A stretch of 64,000 nt of DNA, taken from contig NZ_CP075184.1 of the NCBI RefSeq assembly GCF_020510705.1, positions 3,720,001-3,784,000 on the forward strand, read 5' to 3'. Below, piece after piece: positions 53,063 to 61,896 of this stretch. The translations under genes and the position numbers were made by a program. The DNA comes from Acidovorax radicis. GTDB taxonomy: Bacteria; Pseudomonadota; Gammaproteobacteria; Burkholderiales; Burkholderiaceae_C. The notes below the pieces were generated by a model. That model had not been told where the DNA came from and did not search any database. It saw only the letters and a list, made by a program, of their open reading frames with translations. The first letter of the stretch is position 1. The number at the start of each line of letters is the position of its first letter.

Positions 53063-53965
53063 ATGGAAGACCTCAAACGCATGGCGGTGTTTGCCGCCGT
53101 GGTGCAGCACGGCTCGATGAGCGGCGCCGCGCGCGCCCTGGGCATGAGCACCTCGGCCGTGAGCCAGCAGGTACGCAAACTCGAAAGCGATGGCGGCGTC
53201 ACGCTGCTGCACCGCTCCACCCGCAAGCTTGCGCTGACCGAGGCCGGCCAGCGTTACCACGCGCGCTGCGCCGCCATGTGGGCGGCAGCCGAACAGGCGC
53301 GCGCCGAGCTGGCCGCTTCGCGTGACGCACCCAGTGGCGAGTTGCGCCTGTCAGCCACCGTGGGCTTTGCGCGCCACATTGCACCCGCCCTGGGTGAGCT
53401 GCTGGCCGCCCATCCCGCACTTCGGCTGCGGTTGCTGGTGGACGACTCTCCCATCGACCTTATCAACGCGCGCATTGACCTGGCGGTGCGCTTTGGGCGC
53501 CTGCAGGATTCAAGCTGGGCCGCGCGGCGCCTGTGTGGCATGCAGTGGGTGCTGGCCGCTTCGCCCGAATGGGTTGCGGCACATGGCCTGCCGCAAGAGC
53601 CCCAAGCCTTGCTCGCCCACAGCTGGCTTGGCTTCGCACGAGAAAGTGGCGGGCTGCTGATGGACCTTCGAAGCCCTGCGGGTGAACCCAGGGCACTGCG
53701 GGTAGAGCCCCGCATCGCAAGCAACAACCAGCTGTCCATCCAGCAAATGTGCGAGGCAGGGCTGGGCCTGGCACTGGTGGGGAGCATGGATGCCAACGAA
53801 GCCCTGCAGGCGGGACGACTGGTGCGGCTGTTGCCTGAGTGGTCTTTTGGCACGCTCGACATCTGGGCGGTGACGCCCCAACGCGATGCCCAGCCCGCCA
53901 AAGTGCGGCAAGCGATTGCGGCACTGCACAGCTACTTGCGGCAGTTGCCGGGTATCACGGATTGA
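53063..53965 (+). CDS. LysR regulator divergent from the NmrA-like gene
   Basis: 300 residues. HTH MEDLKRMAVFAAVVQHGSMSGAARALGMSTSAVSQQVRKLESDGGVTLLHRSTRKLALTEAG and an effector domain of the CrgA/DsdC-like LysR branch with LRVEPRIASNNQLSIQQMCEAGLGLALV. CrgA-like LysR proteins often govern a neighbouring reductase in response to electrophiles. That job is inferred. Confidence 0.9.
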   Translation: MEDLKRMAVFAAVVQHGSMSGAARALGMSTSAVSQQVRKLESDGGVTLLHRSTRKLALTEAGQRYHARCAAMWAAAEQARAELAASRDAPSGELRLSATVGFARHIAPALGELLAAHPALRLRLLVDDSPIDLINARIDLAVRFGRLQDSSWAARRLCGMQWVLAASPEWVAAHGLPQEPQALLAHSWLGFARESGGLLMDLRSPAGEPRALRVEPRIASNNQLSIQQMCEAGLGLALVGSMDANEALQAGRLVRLLPEWSFGTLDIWAVTPQRDAQPAKVRQAIAALHSYLRQLPGITD

Positions 53966-54147
53966 ATCGGGCCGCCCCTGGCAGCGTCGGTCAGCGCCTG
54001 CTGTGCGTCAAGCGCCCACTGGTTCGGCCACCGAGGGAGCCGGTGACGTCATACCCCGCCAAAGCGCACGCTGGTGAAACAAGCGAGGGTGCCCCCAGCG
54101 TGCCGCCCCTGTGCAAACCCTGTCCAACACCCGTGCAACATCGGGTC

Positions 54148-54167
54148 TTCGCCCCTTGGGCAAAAAA
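54148..54167. promoter_or_regulatory. Motif shared by the cheV and chemoreceptor upstream regions
   Basis: TTCGCCCCTTGGGCAAAAAA, 72 bases before the cheV start. The chemoreceptor gene has TTCGCCCCTTGGCAAAAAA at 38838-38856, 194 bases before its start. The function is unknown. Confidence 0.4.
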
Positions 54168-54238
54168 AATAGGCGAACCGAGGTGACGTTCTCCTCCTAA
54201 AATTTGTAAACGCGCGTATCTGCGCAAAGGAAAACGCC

Positions 54239-55201
54239 ATGACGAAAGCAGTGCAGCAGGATATCGACGAGCGGACCAACCTCACCAGCACCAATAAGTT
54301 CGAGCTGCTGCTTTTTCGCTTGGGCACGGACAGTGCCTTGGGCAAATCCGAGTTGTTTGGTATCAATGTCTTCAAGATCCGCGAGATCGTGGCAATGCCC
54401 AGCATCACACCGATTGCGGGTACCACGGCGCATTCGCTGGGGGTGGTCAATCTGCGCGGACAGGTGATCCCGGTGCTGGATCTGCCGTCCATTGTGGGCT
54501 GCAAACCACAGACCGGCCTGAACATCATGCTGGTGACCGAATACGCACGCACCACACAGGCCTTTGCCGTCGAGTCGGTGGAGGACATCGTCCGGCTGGA
54601 CTGGAAACAGGTCCTTTCGGCCGAAACCAGCGGTGCTGCAGGCAAACTGGTCACCAGCATTGCGCGCCTGGACGGCAACACCGACGGGTCTCGCCTGGCC
54701 CAGGTGCTGGATGTGGAAGCCATCTTGCAGATGGTGTCGCCGTCGGACGGCCAGGAGGTCACGGCTGAAAAAGTGGGCGCCAAGCTCAAGCTCAAGCCCG
54801 GCTGCATCATCCTGGCGGCCGACGATTCGTTTGTGGCGCGCTCGCTCATTGAGCAAGAGCTCAAGGCACTGCAGGCGCCCTATGAAATGGTGAAGTCGGG
54901 CAAGGAGGCCTGGGACCGCCTCAACGCTATAGCCAAGAGTGCCGAGGCCGAGGGCAAGACGGTGCTGGACCGCGTCGCGATGGTGCTGACCGATCTGGAA
55001 ATGCCCGAAATGGATGGTTTCACCCTCACCCGCAACATCAAGCAAGACGCCCGTTTTCACGGCCTGCCGGTGGTTATCCATTCGTCCCTGTCTGGCTCAG
55101 CCAATGAAGACCATGTGCGCAGCGTAGGTGCCGATGGTTATGTGGCGAAGTTCGTGGCAGAAGACCTGGCTGAAACGATCCGCCAGGTGCTGCCCAAGTA
55201 A
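54239..55201 (+). CDS. cheV: Chemotaxis coupling protein CheV
   Basis: 320 residues. An N-terminal CheW domain (about 20-170; LLLFRLGTDSALGKSELFGINVFKIREIV, VVNLRGQVIPVLDLPSIVG) is fused to a response-regulator receiver domain with the acidic pair Asp195/Asp196, phospho-acceptor Asp252 (MVLTDLEMPEMDG) and a Ser/Lys-type end. CheV couples receptors to CheA and is thought to adapt or sink phosphate. Ribosome site AAAGGAAAACGCC is strong. It is alone, not inside a che operon. Confidence 0.95.
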   Translation: MTKAVQQDIDERTNLTSTNKFELLLFRLGTDSALGKSELFGINVFKIREIVAMPSITPIAGTTAHSLGVVNLRGQVIPVLDLPSIVGCKPQTGLNIMLVTEYARTTQAFAVESVEDIVRLDWKQVLSAETSGAAGKLVTSIARLDGNTDGSRLAQVLDVEAILQMVSPSDGQEVTAEKVGAKLKLKPGCIILAADDSFVARSLIEQELKALQAPYEMVKSGKEAWDRLNAIAKSAEAEGKTVLDRVAMVLTDLEMPEMDGFTLTRNIKQDARFHGLPVVIHSSLSGSANEDHVRSVGADGYVAKFVAEDLAETIRQVLPK

Positions 55202-55571
55202 ACCCGGCAACCTCAACCGCGCCAGGGTCGCTGCTGACAACCAAGCAGCAGACCAGGGGCGCGCAAGCCAGCGCTTCAAAAGCGGGTCGCGCCATAAAAT
55301 TCGACAAAAAGGGCCTCTAGCGCTTATATAGAAAGCGCTAGCAGCTATCATTTTTGAATAGACAGCGGCACCCACCAACGACCGCGCAGGGGAGCTTTAC
55401 CACCCGTTCACGCCTGCCTTGCACGCTGGCGTCAACCAAACGGTGTCGGCAAACGCTAAATGGATTCGCCCCATGCGTGCCTGCATCGAATTTGTAACAC
55501 GCACCGGTTCGGCTTTTCAACGGCTTTACGGACACAGCGGAACGCGCTCCGCGCGCAGGAGTCTGACCCCC
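55202..55571. other. Intergenic region after cheV, with repeat copy 9
   Basis: 370 bases without a gene. The dispersed repeat lies at 55304-55359 (GGGCCTCTAGCGCTTATATA then GAAAGCGCTAGCAGCTATCA), a clean palindrome. No other feature is clear. Confidence 0.6.
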
Positions 55572-56141
55572 ATGACCTATACATTCGCTCGCCTCCTTGC
55601 TGCCACGGCCCTGGGAGTGCTCGTGACCGGCTGCGTCGCCGTGCCCGGGGATCCCTATTACGAGCCACCGCGCTACCAGACATACGAGCAGCCCGGCTAC
55701 ATCTACAGCGCCCCGCCCACCGTGTACCAGTCGGCGCCCATCTACCGCGCCCCTCCGGTCATCTACTTCGCCCCGCCACCTGTGATCTACCTGCAAGGGC
55801 GCGACCGGGACAACAACCGCTGGGACAACCGGCGCGACAACAACGGCTGGAGAGACAGAGACCGCGACCATGCAGAACGGGACCGTGGTGACCGCGACCG
55901 CGAAGCCCGTGATCGGGCGCAGCGCGATCAACAAGCACGTGAGGCAGACCGCAGGGCCCGCGACCAAAACAACGCCCGCCAAGATCAAGCCCGCCGCGAA
56001 CAGGCCGAACGTGATCGCCGCGCGGCAGATGACCGGCGCGACCGCGACAACCGTCCGCCTCGGGCCGCACCGGACGACAATCGCGGAGCCCCGCCCGGAT
56101 GGCGCCGTAACCAGTCACCCAACAGCTTCGATAAACCCTGA
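55572..56141 (+). CDS. Arg/Asp-rich lipoprotein
   Basis: 189 residues from ATG 55572. Lipobox VTGC with Cys21, then a Tyr/Pro-rich part (YYEPPRYQTYEQPGYIYSAPPTVYQ) and a long very polar tail from residue 80 with repeated RDRD, RDNN and RDQ units. The tail is a mixed-charge, probably disordered or single-helix segment. Nothing in the sequence suggests an enzyme; a role as periplasmic spacer or surface lipoprotein is possible. The start is chosen because it gives a proper lipoprotein signal; the frame is open 150 bases further up. Confidence 0.75.
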   Translation: MTYTFARLLAATALGVLVTGCVAVPGDPYYEPPRYQTYEQPGYIYSAPPTVYQSAPIYRAPPVIYFAPPPVIYLQGRDRDNNRWDNRRDNNGWRDRDRDHAERDRGDRDREARDRAQRDQQAREADRRARDQNNARQDQARREQAERDRRAADDRRDRDNRPPRAAPDDNRGAPPGWRRNQSPNSFDKP

Positions 56142-56186
56142 GAGACCATGAGCGTTGTCTAACCACTCCCCCTGTTCTGGCCTGTC

Positions 56187-56837
56187 ATGAACCGCATCCA
56201 CCACCTCATTGCATGTCTGTGTGTTGCCACCCTGGGTGTCAGCGCCCAGGCCCAGGTGGTGCGCTGCACTGACGCCAAGACCGGGAAAGTCACCTACACC
56301 GACGGTCAATGCGCAAGCGGCACCACCGCCCTGGAGGTGGAAGCCCGCAAAACGCCCGAACAGATCCAGCTGGAGCGCGAACAGGCAGCGCAGGCACTGG
56401 CGAACAAACAAGAGCGGCTGCAGGCAGAGACTGCCGCCGCGCAGGCGGAGGCCGCTCGCAACCCACCACCGGCCCGCACCAAGCGTGCCAACGCACAGGA
56501 CTATGCGCTCACGCAGGAATGCACCCGTTCGCGCCGCAATCTGGACATCGTGCTAGGGGACGCGGGCAATGGCACCTACGAGCAAAACCTGCGCATGCAG
56601 GCCGCCCAACGGCAAGTGGACCTCGATTGCCTGGGCCCTGAAGGCTACGCACAGGTCGAGAAAGCCCGCGCAGCAGGTGCATCCAATGCTGCGCCCCCCG
56701 TGGTGGTGGTGCCGCCGCCTTATTACCCTGTCCGCCCCGTGCATCCCCGCCCCCCCCCACCACCGCCGCCGAAAAACTTCACGCAGTGCAACGTGTTTCG
56801 CTGCTATGACGGCAAAGGAAACAGCTACCCGCGCTGA
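56187..56837 (+). CDS. Periplasmic DUF4124-domain protein
   Basis: 216 residues. Signal peptide ending VSAQA-QVVRC; then the DUF4124 motif VVRCTDAKTGKVTYTDGQCASGTTALEVE with two Cys, a coiled coil of Gln/Glu/Ala (EREQAAQALANKQERLQAETAAAQAEA), a C-terminal proline run (PPYYPVRPVHPRPPPPPPPKN) and a final Cys pair FTQCNVFRCYDGKGNSYPR. DUF4124 proteins are common in betaproteobacteria but lack a known function. It follows the Arg/Asp-rich lipoprotein after 45 bp and may be in one transcript with it. Confidence 0.8.
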   Translation: MNRIHHLIACLCVATLGVSAQAQVVRCTDAKTGKVTYTDGQCASGTTALEVEARKTPEQIQLEREQAAQALANKQERLQAETAAAQAEAARNPPPARTKRANAQDYALTQECTRSRRNLDIVLGDAGNGTYEQNLRMQAAQRQVDLDCLGPEGYAQVEKARAAGASNAAPPVVVVPPPYYPVRPVHPRPPPPPPPKNFTQCNVFRCYDGKGNSYPR

Positions 56838-56896
56838 GCCGGTGCTGGCGACGATGCTGGTGCGATGCGCTCACCTATCGGCGCGGGCCGTTATTC

Positions 56897-57859
56897 CTAG
56901 GCGCGCAAGCCGTCCGCGACGCTGGGGTAGCGCAGCCGCAGACGCAATTCCTGCACCATGCGCTGGCTGTCCAGCCGGCGCGACTCACTCATGAAGCTCA
57001 GCAGCATCAGTGACAACTGTTCTTGCGCGGTGCTGCGCGGCACACGGGGTGGGCGTGGCAGTTCATAAAGATCCGCAGCAAGGTCAAAATAGTCCCCCAT
57101 CTTCATGTGGGTGGAATCGCTCACGTTGTAAACGCGCTGGGGTCGGCCGCGCCACAGGGCCGCCACACACACGCGCGCCAGATCGTCGGCATGGATGTGA
57201 TTGGTAAAGACATCGTCTTGCGCGCACAGCACCGGGGTGCCCCGGCGAAGGCGCGCCTCCGGGGTCCCGCCCTCACGGTCGGCCGCATAGATGCCGGGGA
57301 TGCGCAGCACGCTGGCCCGTACCCCCGCACGGCCGAGGTGCCGCACAGCCCGTTCGGCGTTCACCCGTCGCTGCGCCCGGGGAGTGGCGGGTGCCACGGC
57401 CCGCGTTTCTGGCACCAGGGCGCCCTGGCAATCGCCATACACACCGCTGGTGGATGCATAGACCAGAGACACGGGCAGGCTGCGCAGACGCAGCGCACGG
57501 GCCAGCGCCACGGTGCGCGGGTCCCGCCACCAGTCGCGCCCGCCCGCACCTTCCCCGGGGGGAGGCGCAAGGTGCAACACCCGCGTGGCTACGCCGGAAA
57601 GCCGCCGCAAGGTGTTCATGTCATCCAGATTACCCACCAGTGGCACAGCGCCCTGGGCACGCAACCGCGCTGCCTTGTCGGCACTGGAGGTCAACGCCAG
57701 CACCTGCATGCGTCCTGCACCCGGGCCCGTGCGCAAATGGCGCAACACGCGCTGGCCAACGTCGCCGCATCCCACAATCAGCAAACGTTCACGGCGAAAC
57801 CGTGCAGGCAAGGCTCCGAGGGGGTTTTGGTTTGAAGGCAAAATCGGGTCCGTTTGCAT
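56897..57859 (-). CDS. Extended SDR (NAD-dependent epimerase/dehydratase-like) protein
   Basis: 320 residues from ATG 57859. After a leader of 25 residues the Rossmann motif is GCGDVGQRVL, followed by LVYASTSGVYGDCQGALVPETR (SDR catalytic Ser/Tyr region) and VFTNHIHADDLARVCVAAL, YNVSDSTHMKMGDYFDLAADL. The latter matches YeeZ/sugar-epimerase-like extended SDR proteins of unknown substrate. The start lies only 30 bases from that of the divergent ferredoxin-reductase gene, which is unusually close. Confidence 0.87.
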   Translation of the reverse strand: MQTDPILPSNQNPLGALPARFRRERLLIVGCGDVGQRVLRHLRTGPGAGRMQVLALTSSADKAARLRAQGAVPLVGNLDDMNTLRRLSGVATRVLHLAPPPGEGAGGRDWWRDPRTVALARALRLRSLPVSLVYASTSGVYGDCQGALVPETRAVAPATPRAQRRVNAERAVRHLGRAGVRASVLRIPGIYAADREGGTPEARLRRGTPVLCAQDDVFTNHIHADDLARVCVAALWRGRPQRVYNVSDSTHMKMGDYFDLAADLYELPRPPRVPRSTAQEQLSLMLLSFMSESRRLDSQRMVQELRLRLRYPSVADGLRA

Positions 57860-57889
57860 GTATACAACACGCCCGAGGATACCCACAAC

Positions 57890-58954
57890 ATGACCAGCGT
57901 AGAGGCGGCCGCCACCGCAGCATTTCAAATTTCGGTGCAGCCCAGCGGGCGCGCCTTCAGTGCCAATGCAGGAGAAGCCATTTTGGCGGCGGCCATTCGC
58001 AGCGGCGTGGGCCTGCCCTATGGCTGCAAGGATGGCGCATGCGGCTCGTGCAAGTGCAAAAAACTCAGTGGCATCGTGCAGCATGGAGAGCACCAGTCCA
58101 AGGCCTTGTCGGCCGACGAAGAAGCCGCTGGGTTCGTGCTGACCTGTTGCGCAAAGCCCTTGTCTGACGTGGTGCTCGAATCACGCCAGGTCACGGACGA
58201 AAGCGCATTTCCGATCAAGAAGATGCCGGTGCGCGTTGCCAGCCTGGTTCAAAAATCGCCGGACGTGATGCAGGTGCGGCTGCAATTGCCCGCAGCCGAC
58301 ACCTTTCGCTACCACGCGGGCCAGTACATCGAATTCATCTTGCGCGACGGCGCACGCCGCGCGTACTCCATGGCCAATGCGCCCCACACGCAAGCCGAAA
58401 TGCCCGGGTTGGAACTGCACATTCGCCACATGGCGGGCGGCAAGTTCACGGACCATGTGTTTGGCGCCATGAAAGAAAAGGAAATCCTGCGGGTGGAGGG
58501 GCCGTTTGGCAGCTTCTTCCTGCGCGAAGACAGCGACAAGCCCATCGTGCTGCTGGCGTCCGGCACCGGTTTTGCGCCCATCAAGGCGCTCATTGAGCAC
58601 ATGCAGTTCAAAGGCATCACCCGCCCCACCCGGTTGTACTGGGGCGGCCGCCGCCCGAACGACCTCTACATGCACGACTGGGTACTGGCCCGCGCCGCCG
58701 ATATGCCCCACCTCACGTACGTGCCGGTGGTGTCCAACGCGCTGCCCGAGGATGGCTGGAGAGGTCGCACCGGTTTTGTACACCAGGCTGTGCTCGATGA
58801 TTGCGCCGACCTCTCGGGCCACCAGGTCTATGCCTGTGGCGCGCCCGTGGTGGTGGATTCGGCACGTGCAACCTATTGCGCCCAGCGGGGTCTGCCGCCT
58901 GAAGAGTTCTATGCGGACTCGTTCACCTCTGAAGCCGACAAACACGGCGCATAG
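57890..58954 (+). CDS. Ferredoxin-fused flavin reductase (CDP-6-deoxy-delta-3,4-glucoseen reductase-like)
   Basis: 354 residues from ATG 57890 (GAGGA ten bases before). N-terminal plant-type 2Fe-2S ferredoxin with Cys46, Cys51, Cys54 and Cys86 (PYGCKDGACGSCKC...LTCC), then an FAD domain (RAYSMANAPH, the RxYS motif) and NAD domain (ASGTGFAPIKALIEHM; CGAP). Electron transfer is NAD(P)H to FAD to 2Fe-2S to an acceptor. Homologues are named ascD-like, but in betaproteobacteria without ascarylose genes they more likely serve ubiquinone hydroxylation or aromatic oxygenases; here the partner is unknown. Confidence 0.9.
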   Translation: MTSVEAAATAAFQISVQPSGRAFSANAGEAILAAAIRSGVGLPYGCKDGACGSCKCKKLSGIVQHGEHQSKALSADEEAAGFVLTCCAKPLSDVVLESRQVTDESAFPIKKMPVRVASLVQKSPDVMQVRLQLPAADTFRYHAGQYIEFILRDGARRAYSMANAPHTQAEMPGLELHIRHMAGGKFTDHVFGAMKEKEILRVEGPFGSFFLREDSDKPIVLLASGTGFAPIKALIEHMQFKGITRPTRLYWGGRRPNDLYMHDWVLARAADMPHLTYVPVVSNALPEDGWRGRTGFVHQAVLDDCADLSGHQVYACGAPVVVDSARATYCAQRGLPPEEFYADSFTSEADKHGA

Positions 58955-58972
58955 CCGCATGCGCAGGGGCCC

Positions 58973-61186
58973 GTGAACGCACCGCAGGCTATGCCAACCG
59001 GCGCTCCGCGCCAGCCCCCTGCCGCGGGCCGCATACGCCATGCGCTGCACGGCACAGGCCCGATGGCGGCCGTGTTCTGCGTGGCCGTTGCTATGGTGCT
59101 GGGCGCGGGTGAATGGGCCCGGCGCGACGCGCTCGATACCCAATGGGACAACCTGCGCCGCAATAGCGAAGTGCAAGCGCTGGCGTTGCGCGGCGTGGCA
59201 ACCCGGTACAGCTACCTGCCGTTCACGGCCGCGCAGCAGCCCCATGTGATGGCCCTGCTGCGCAACCCGCAGTCGCAGACCGCCCGCAACACAGCCAACG
59301 CCTACCTGCAGACCGTGAACACGAATGCCGGCTCCGAGGCCCTGTATGTCATGGACGCCCACGGGCTGACGCTGGCCGCCAGCAACTGGGATACCGCCAC
59401 CAGCTTCGTCCACCAGAACTATGGCAACCGCCCCTATTTCCGTGATGCCCTGCAGGGGCAGGCCGGGCGGTTTTATGGCGTGGGCAAAACCACCGGCGAG
59501 CCCGGCCTGTTTGTATCGGCCCCCGTGTATGACGGAGAAAAAATCGTGGGCGTGGTGGCCGTCAAGGTAAACATGCAGCCCATCGTGGACACCTGGTCCC
59601 AACTGCGCGACCCGGTGTTTGTGACAGACCAGCGCGGCATCATTTTCTTGGGATCGGTGCACCACTGGCTCTACAAGACCACCCATGCCCTGCCGGATCA
59701 GGACATCCGGCAGTTGCAACACGACGAACAATACGGCGGGCACTGGGTGCCGCAGCCCGTGCCGTGGAAGGTGCTGCGCCAGCGGGAGGACGAGCCCGGC
59801 GCGCAGTTGCGTGTGCCCCAGACCCGCAGCGATTACCTGGCGCTGGCCGAGACCCTGCCCGACCTGGGCTGGACGCTCACGCTCACCGCCGACAGCAAGG
59901 TGGTGGCGCAGGCGCGGCAGCAGGCGTGGGCGCTGGCCATGCTGGCCTCTGGCCTGTTGGTGCTGGGCGCGCTCTATTGGCAATTGCGCGAGCGGCACTT
60001 GCGTGAAAACCGCCAGGCCCGCATCGAACTGGAGCAAAGGGTGCTTGAACGCACGCACGCCTTGCAGCAGGCCGAGGCGTTTCGCCGGTCCATGGAAGAC
60101 TCCTTGCTGGTCGGCATGCGGGCCCGCGACCTGGAGGGCCGCATCGTCTACGTCAATGCGGCCATGTGCGACATGGTGGGCTACAGCGCCCAGGAACTCA
60201 TTGGCCGATTGCCTCCCTACCCCTACTGGCACCCTGACGAACTGGCACGCCATTGGCAAGACAGCGAGGCCGCGCTTTCGGGCCAGGCGGCGCCACAGGG
60301 CTTTGAATCACAGTTGCGCCACCGCGATGGTTCCGACGTACACACCATGGTTTACACGGCACGACTCATCGATGGCGACGGGCAACACATTGGCTGGATG
60401 AGCTCGGTGGTCGACATCACAGACCAAAAGCGCTCGGAAGAACACCAGCAGCAGCGCGAGGCCCAGCTGCAACGTGTGCAACGGGTCATCACCGTGGGCG
60501 AGATGGCATCCACGCTCGCGCACGAGCTCAACCAGCCGCTGGCAGCGCTGGTCAACTACGCTGCTGCTGCGCGCAGCATGGCGGCCCAGGGCCGCACAGA
60601 GCTGCTCAACGAGAGCCTCACGGCCCTTTCAAACCAGGCACTGCGGGCTGCGGACATCGTGGGGCGCATTCGCCGCTGGGTACGCCAGCACCCCGAGACC
60701 CGCGATCCTTGCGACCTGAATACCGCAGTAGAGCAGTCGCTGGCGCTGCTGCTGCAGGCAGAAGCCCGGCGACACGGCATTCCCGTGCGCCTGGCCCTGC
60801 TGCCAGAGCCTTTGTTCGTCAACGCCGACCGCGTGCTGCTGGAGCAGGTGATTCTCAACCTGGGGCTCAACGCCCTGCAGGCCATGCAGGCCCTGCCCCA
60901 AAGCCCAGGGCGCCCCATACACCCCCCTGAGTTGCTGCTGCGCACCACCGTCGGCTCTGGGCACGTCTGCCTTCAGGTGCTCGACCGGGGCCCGGGGCTG
61001 CCGCCTGACGTGGCGCAACGGCTGTTTGAGCCGTTCTTCACCACCCGCGCTGACGGCCTCGGCCTGGGTCTGAACATCTGCCGCTCGATCGTCGAGAGCA
61101 TGGGCGGCGAAACGCTGGCACGCAACCGCGAAGGTGGCGGGGCCCTCTTTGAAATCAGGCTTCCCCGCGTTGCCATTGCACCATGA
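58973..61186 (+). CDS. DctB-like sensor histidine kinase
   Basis: 737 residues from GTG 58973 (CAGGGGCCC before it). Membrane helix 1 around 30-50, a periplasmic double-Cache domain to about 315 (EALYVMDAHGLTLAASNW, YFRDALQGQAGRFYGVGKTTGEPGLFVSAPV), membrane helix 2 (ALAMLASGLLVLGALYW), a PAS domain (about 372-490), the dimerisation helix with His517 (STLAHELNQPLAALVNY) and an ATPase domain with DRGPGLPPD and GLGLGLNICRSIVESMGG. DctB-type kinases sense C4-dicarboxylates by the Cache domain. It overlaps the response regulator by ATGA. Confidence 0.93.
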   Translation: MNAPQAMPTGAPRQPPAAGRIRHALHGTGPMAAVFCVAVAMVLGAGEWARRDALDTQWDNLRRNSEVQALALRGVATRYSYLPFTAAQQPHVMALLRNPQSQTARNTANAYLQTVNTNAGSEALYVMDAHGLTLAASNWDTATSFVHQNYGNRPYFRDALQGQAGRFYGVGKTTGEPGLFVSAPVYDGEKIVGVVAVKVNMQPIVDTWSQLRDPVFVTDQRGIIFLGSVHHWLYKTTHALPDQDIRQLQHDEQYGGHWVPQPVPWKVLRQREDEPGAQLRVPQTRSDYLALAETLPDLGWTLTLTADSKVVAQARQQAWALAMLASGLLVLGALYWQLRERHLRENRQARIELEQRVLERTHALQQAEAFRRSMEDSLLVGMRARDLEGRIVYVNAAMCDMVGYSAQELIGRLPPYPYWHPDELARHWQDSEAALSGQAAPQGFESQLRHRDGSDVHTMVYTARLIDGDGQHIGWMSSVVDITDQKRSEEHQQQREAQLQRVQRVITVGEMASTLAHELNQPLAALVNYAAAARSMAAQGRTELLNESLTALSNQALRAADIVGRIRRWVRQHPETRDPCDLNTAVEQSLALLLQAEARRHGIPVRLALLPEPLFVNADRVLLEQVILNLGLNALQAMQALPQSPGRPIHPPELLLRTTVGSGHVCLQVLDRGPGLPPDVAQRLFEPFFTTRADGLGLGLNICRSIVESMGGETLARNREGGGALFEIRLPRVAIAP

Positions 61187-61851
61187 CCGACACCTCCCTG
61201 CCCCATCCCGCATCCGTTTGCATCGTGGACGACGATGAAGGCGTACGGCATTCTCTGGCGGCCCTGCTGCTGGCCAACGGTCACCGGCCGCGCACATTCG
61301 CCAATGGGCCCGAATTCCTGGCCCAAGTGGACTTGACTGTGCCTGGCTGTGTGCTGCTGGACCTGCGCATGGACGGCATGAGCGGGCTGCAAGTGTTTGA
61401 CGCCATGCGGCAGCGCGCCAGCGTACTCAAAACCGTGTTTCTGTCGGCGCATGGAGAGCTGGCCGCTGCGGTCACCGCCGTCAAGCAGGGCGCCGTGGAC
61501 TGGCTGGAAAAACCCTGCAATGAACAGACCCTGCTGGCCGCTGTGTCAAAGGCCATCAGCCTGTCGCAGGACTGCGCCCAACACGAACGCCGGAGACACC
61601 TGCTGCGCGAGCGCTGGAGCGGCTTGAGCCCGCGCCAGCAGGAAGTGGCGCGCCTGCTGGCCACCGGCATCAGCAGCAAGGAGACCGCCCGTGCCCTGGC
61701 ACTGCGCGACCCCGAACGCCCCATCGACCCACGCACCGTGGACACCCATCGCTCGGCGATTTTCCTCAAACTGGACATTCGCTCGTCGCACGAGCTGGGC
61801 ATGCTGGTGGAGGATCTGGGTTTGTCCGAAGGGGTTATCCGTACGCCCTGA
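61183..61851 (+). CDS. FixJ/NarL-type response regulator
   Basis: 222 residues. Receiver domain with Asp16-18, phospho-acceptor Asp60 (VLLDLRMDGMSG) and Lys in WLEKPC; LuxR-type HTH in LSPRQQEVARLLATGISSKETARALALRDPERPIDPRTVDTHRSAIFLKLDIRS. The HTH carries an insert (ALRDPERPID) in the turn before the recognition helix, which is uncommon. Partner of the kinase it overlaps. Confidence 0.93.
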   Translation: MTDTSLPHPASVCIVDDDEGVRHSLAALLLANGHRPRTFANGPEFLAQVDLTVPGCVLLDLRMDGMSGLQVFDAMRQRASVLKTVFLSAHGELAAAVTAVKQGAVDWLEKPCNEQTLLAAVSKAISLSQDCAQHERRRHLLRERWSGLSPRQQEVARLLATGISSKETARALALRDPERPIDPRTVDTHRSAIFLKLDIRSSHELGMLVEDLGLSEGVIRTP

Positions 61852-61896
61852 CGGGCGCTCGTAAGCCATCTTTTCATTTTTTTGCACAATGTCACC

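Noticed and set aside
58181..60259. 692-residue open frame on the minus strand across the reductase and kinase genes
   Set aside because: It spans two unrelated well-supported genes on the other strand, so it can only be a chance frame.
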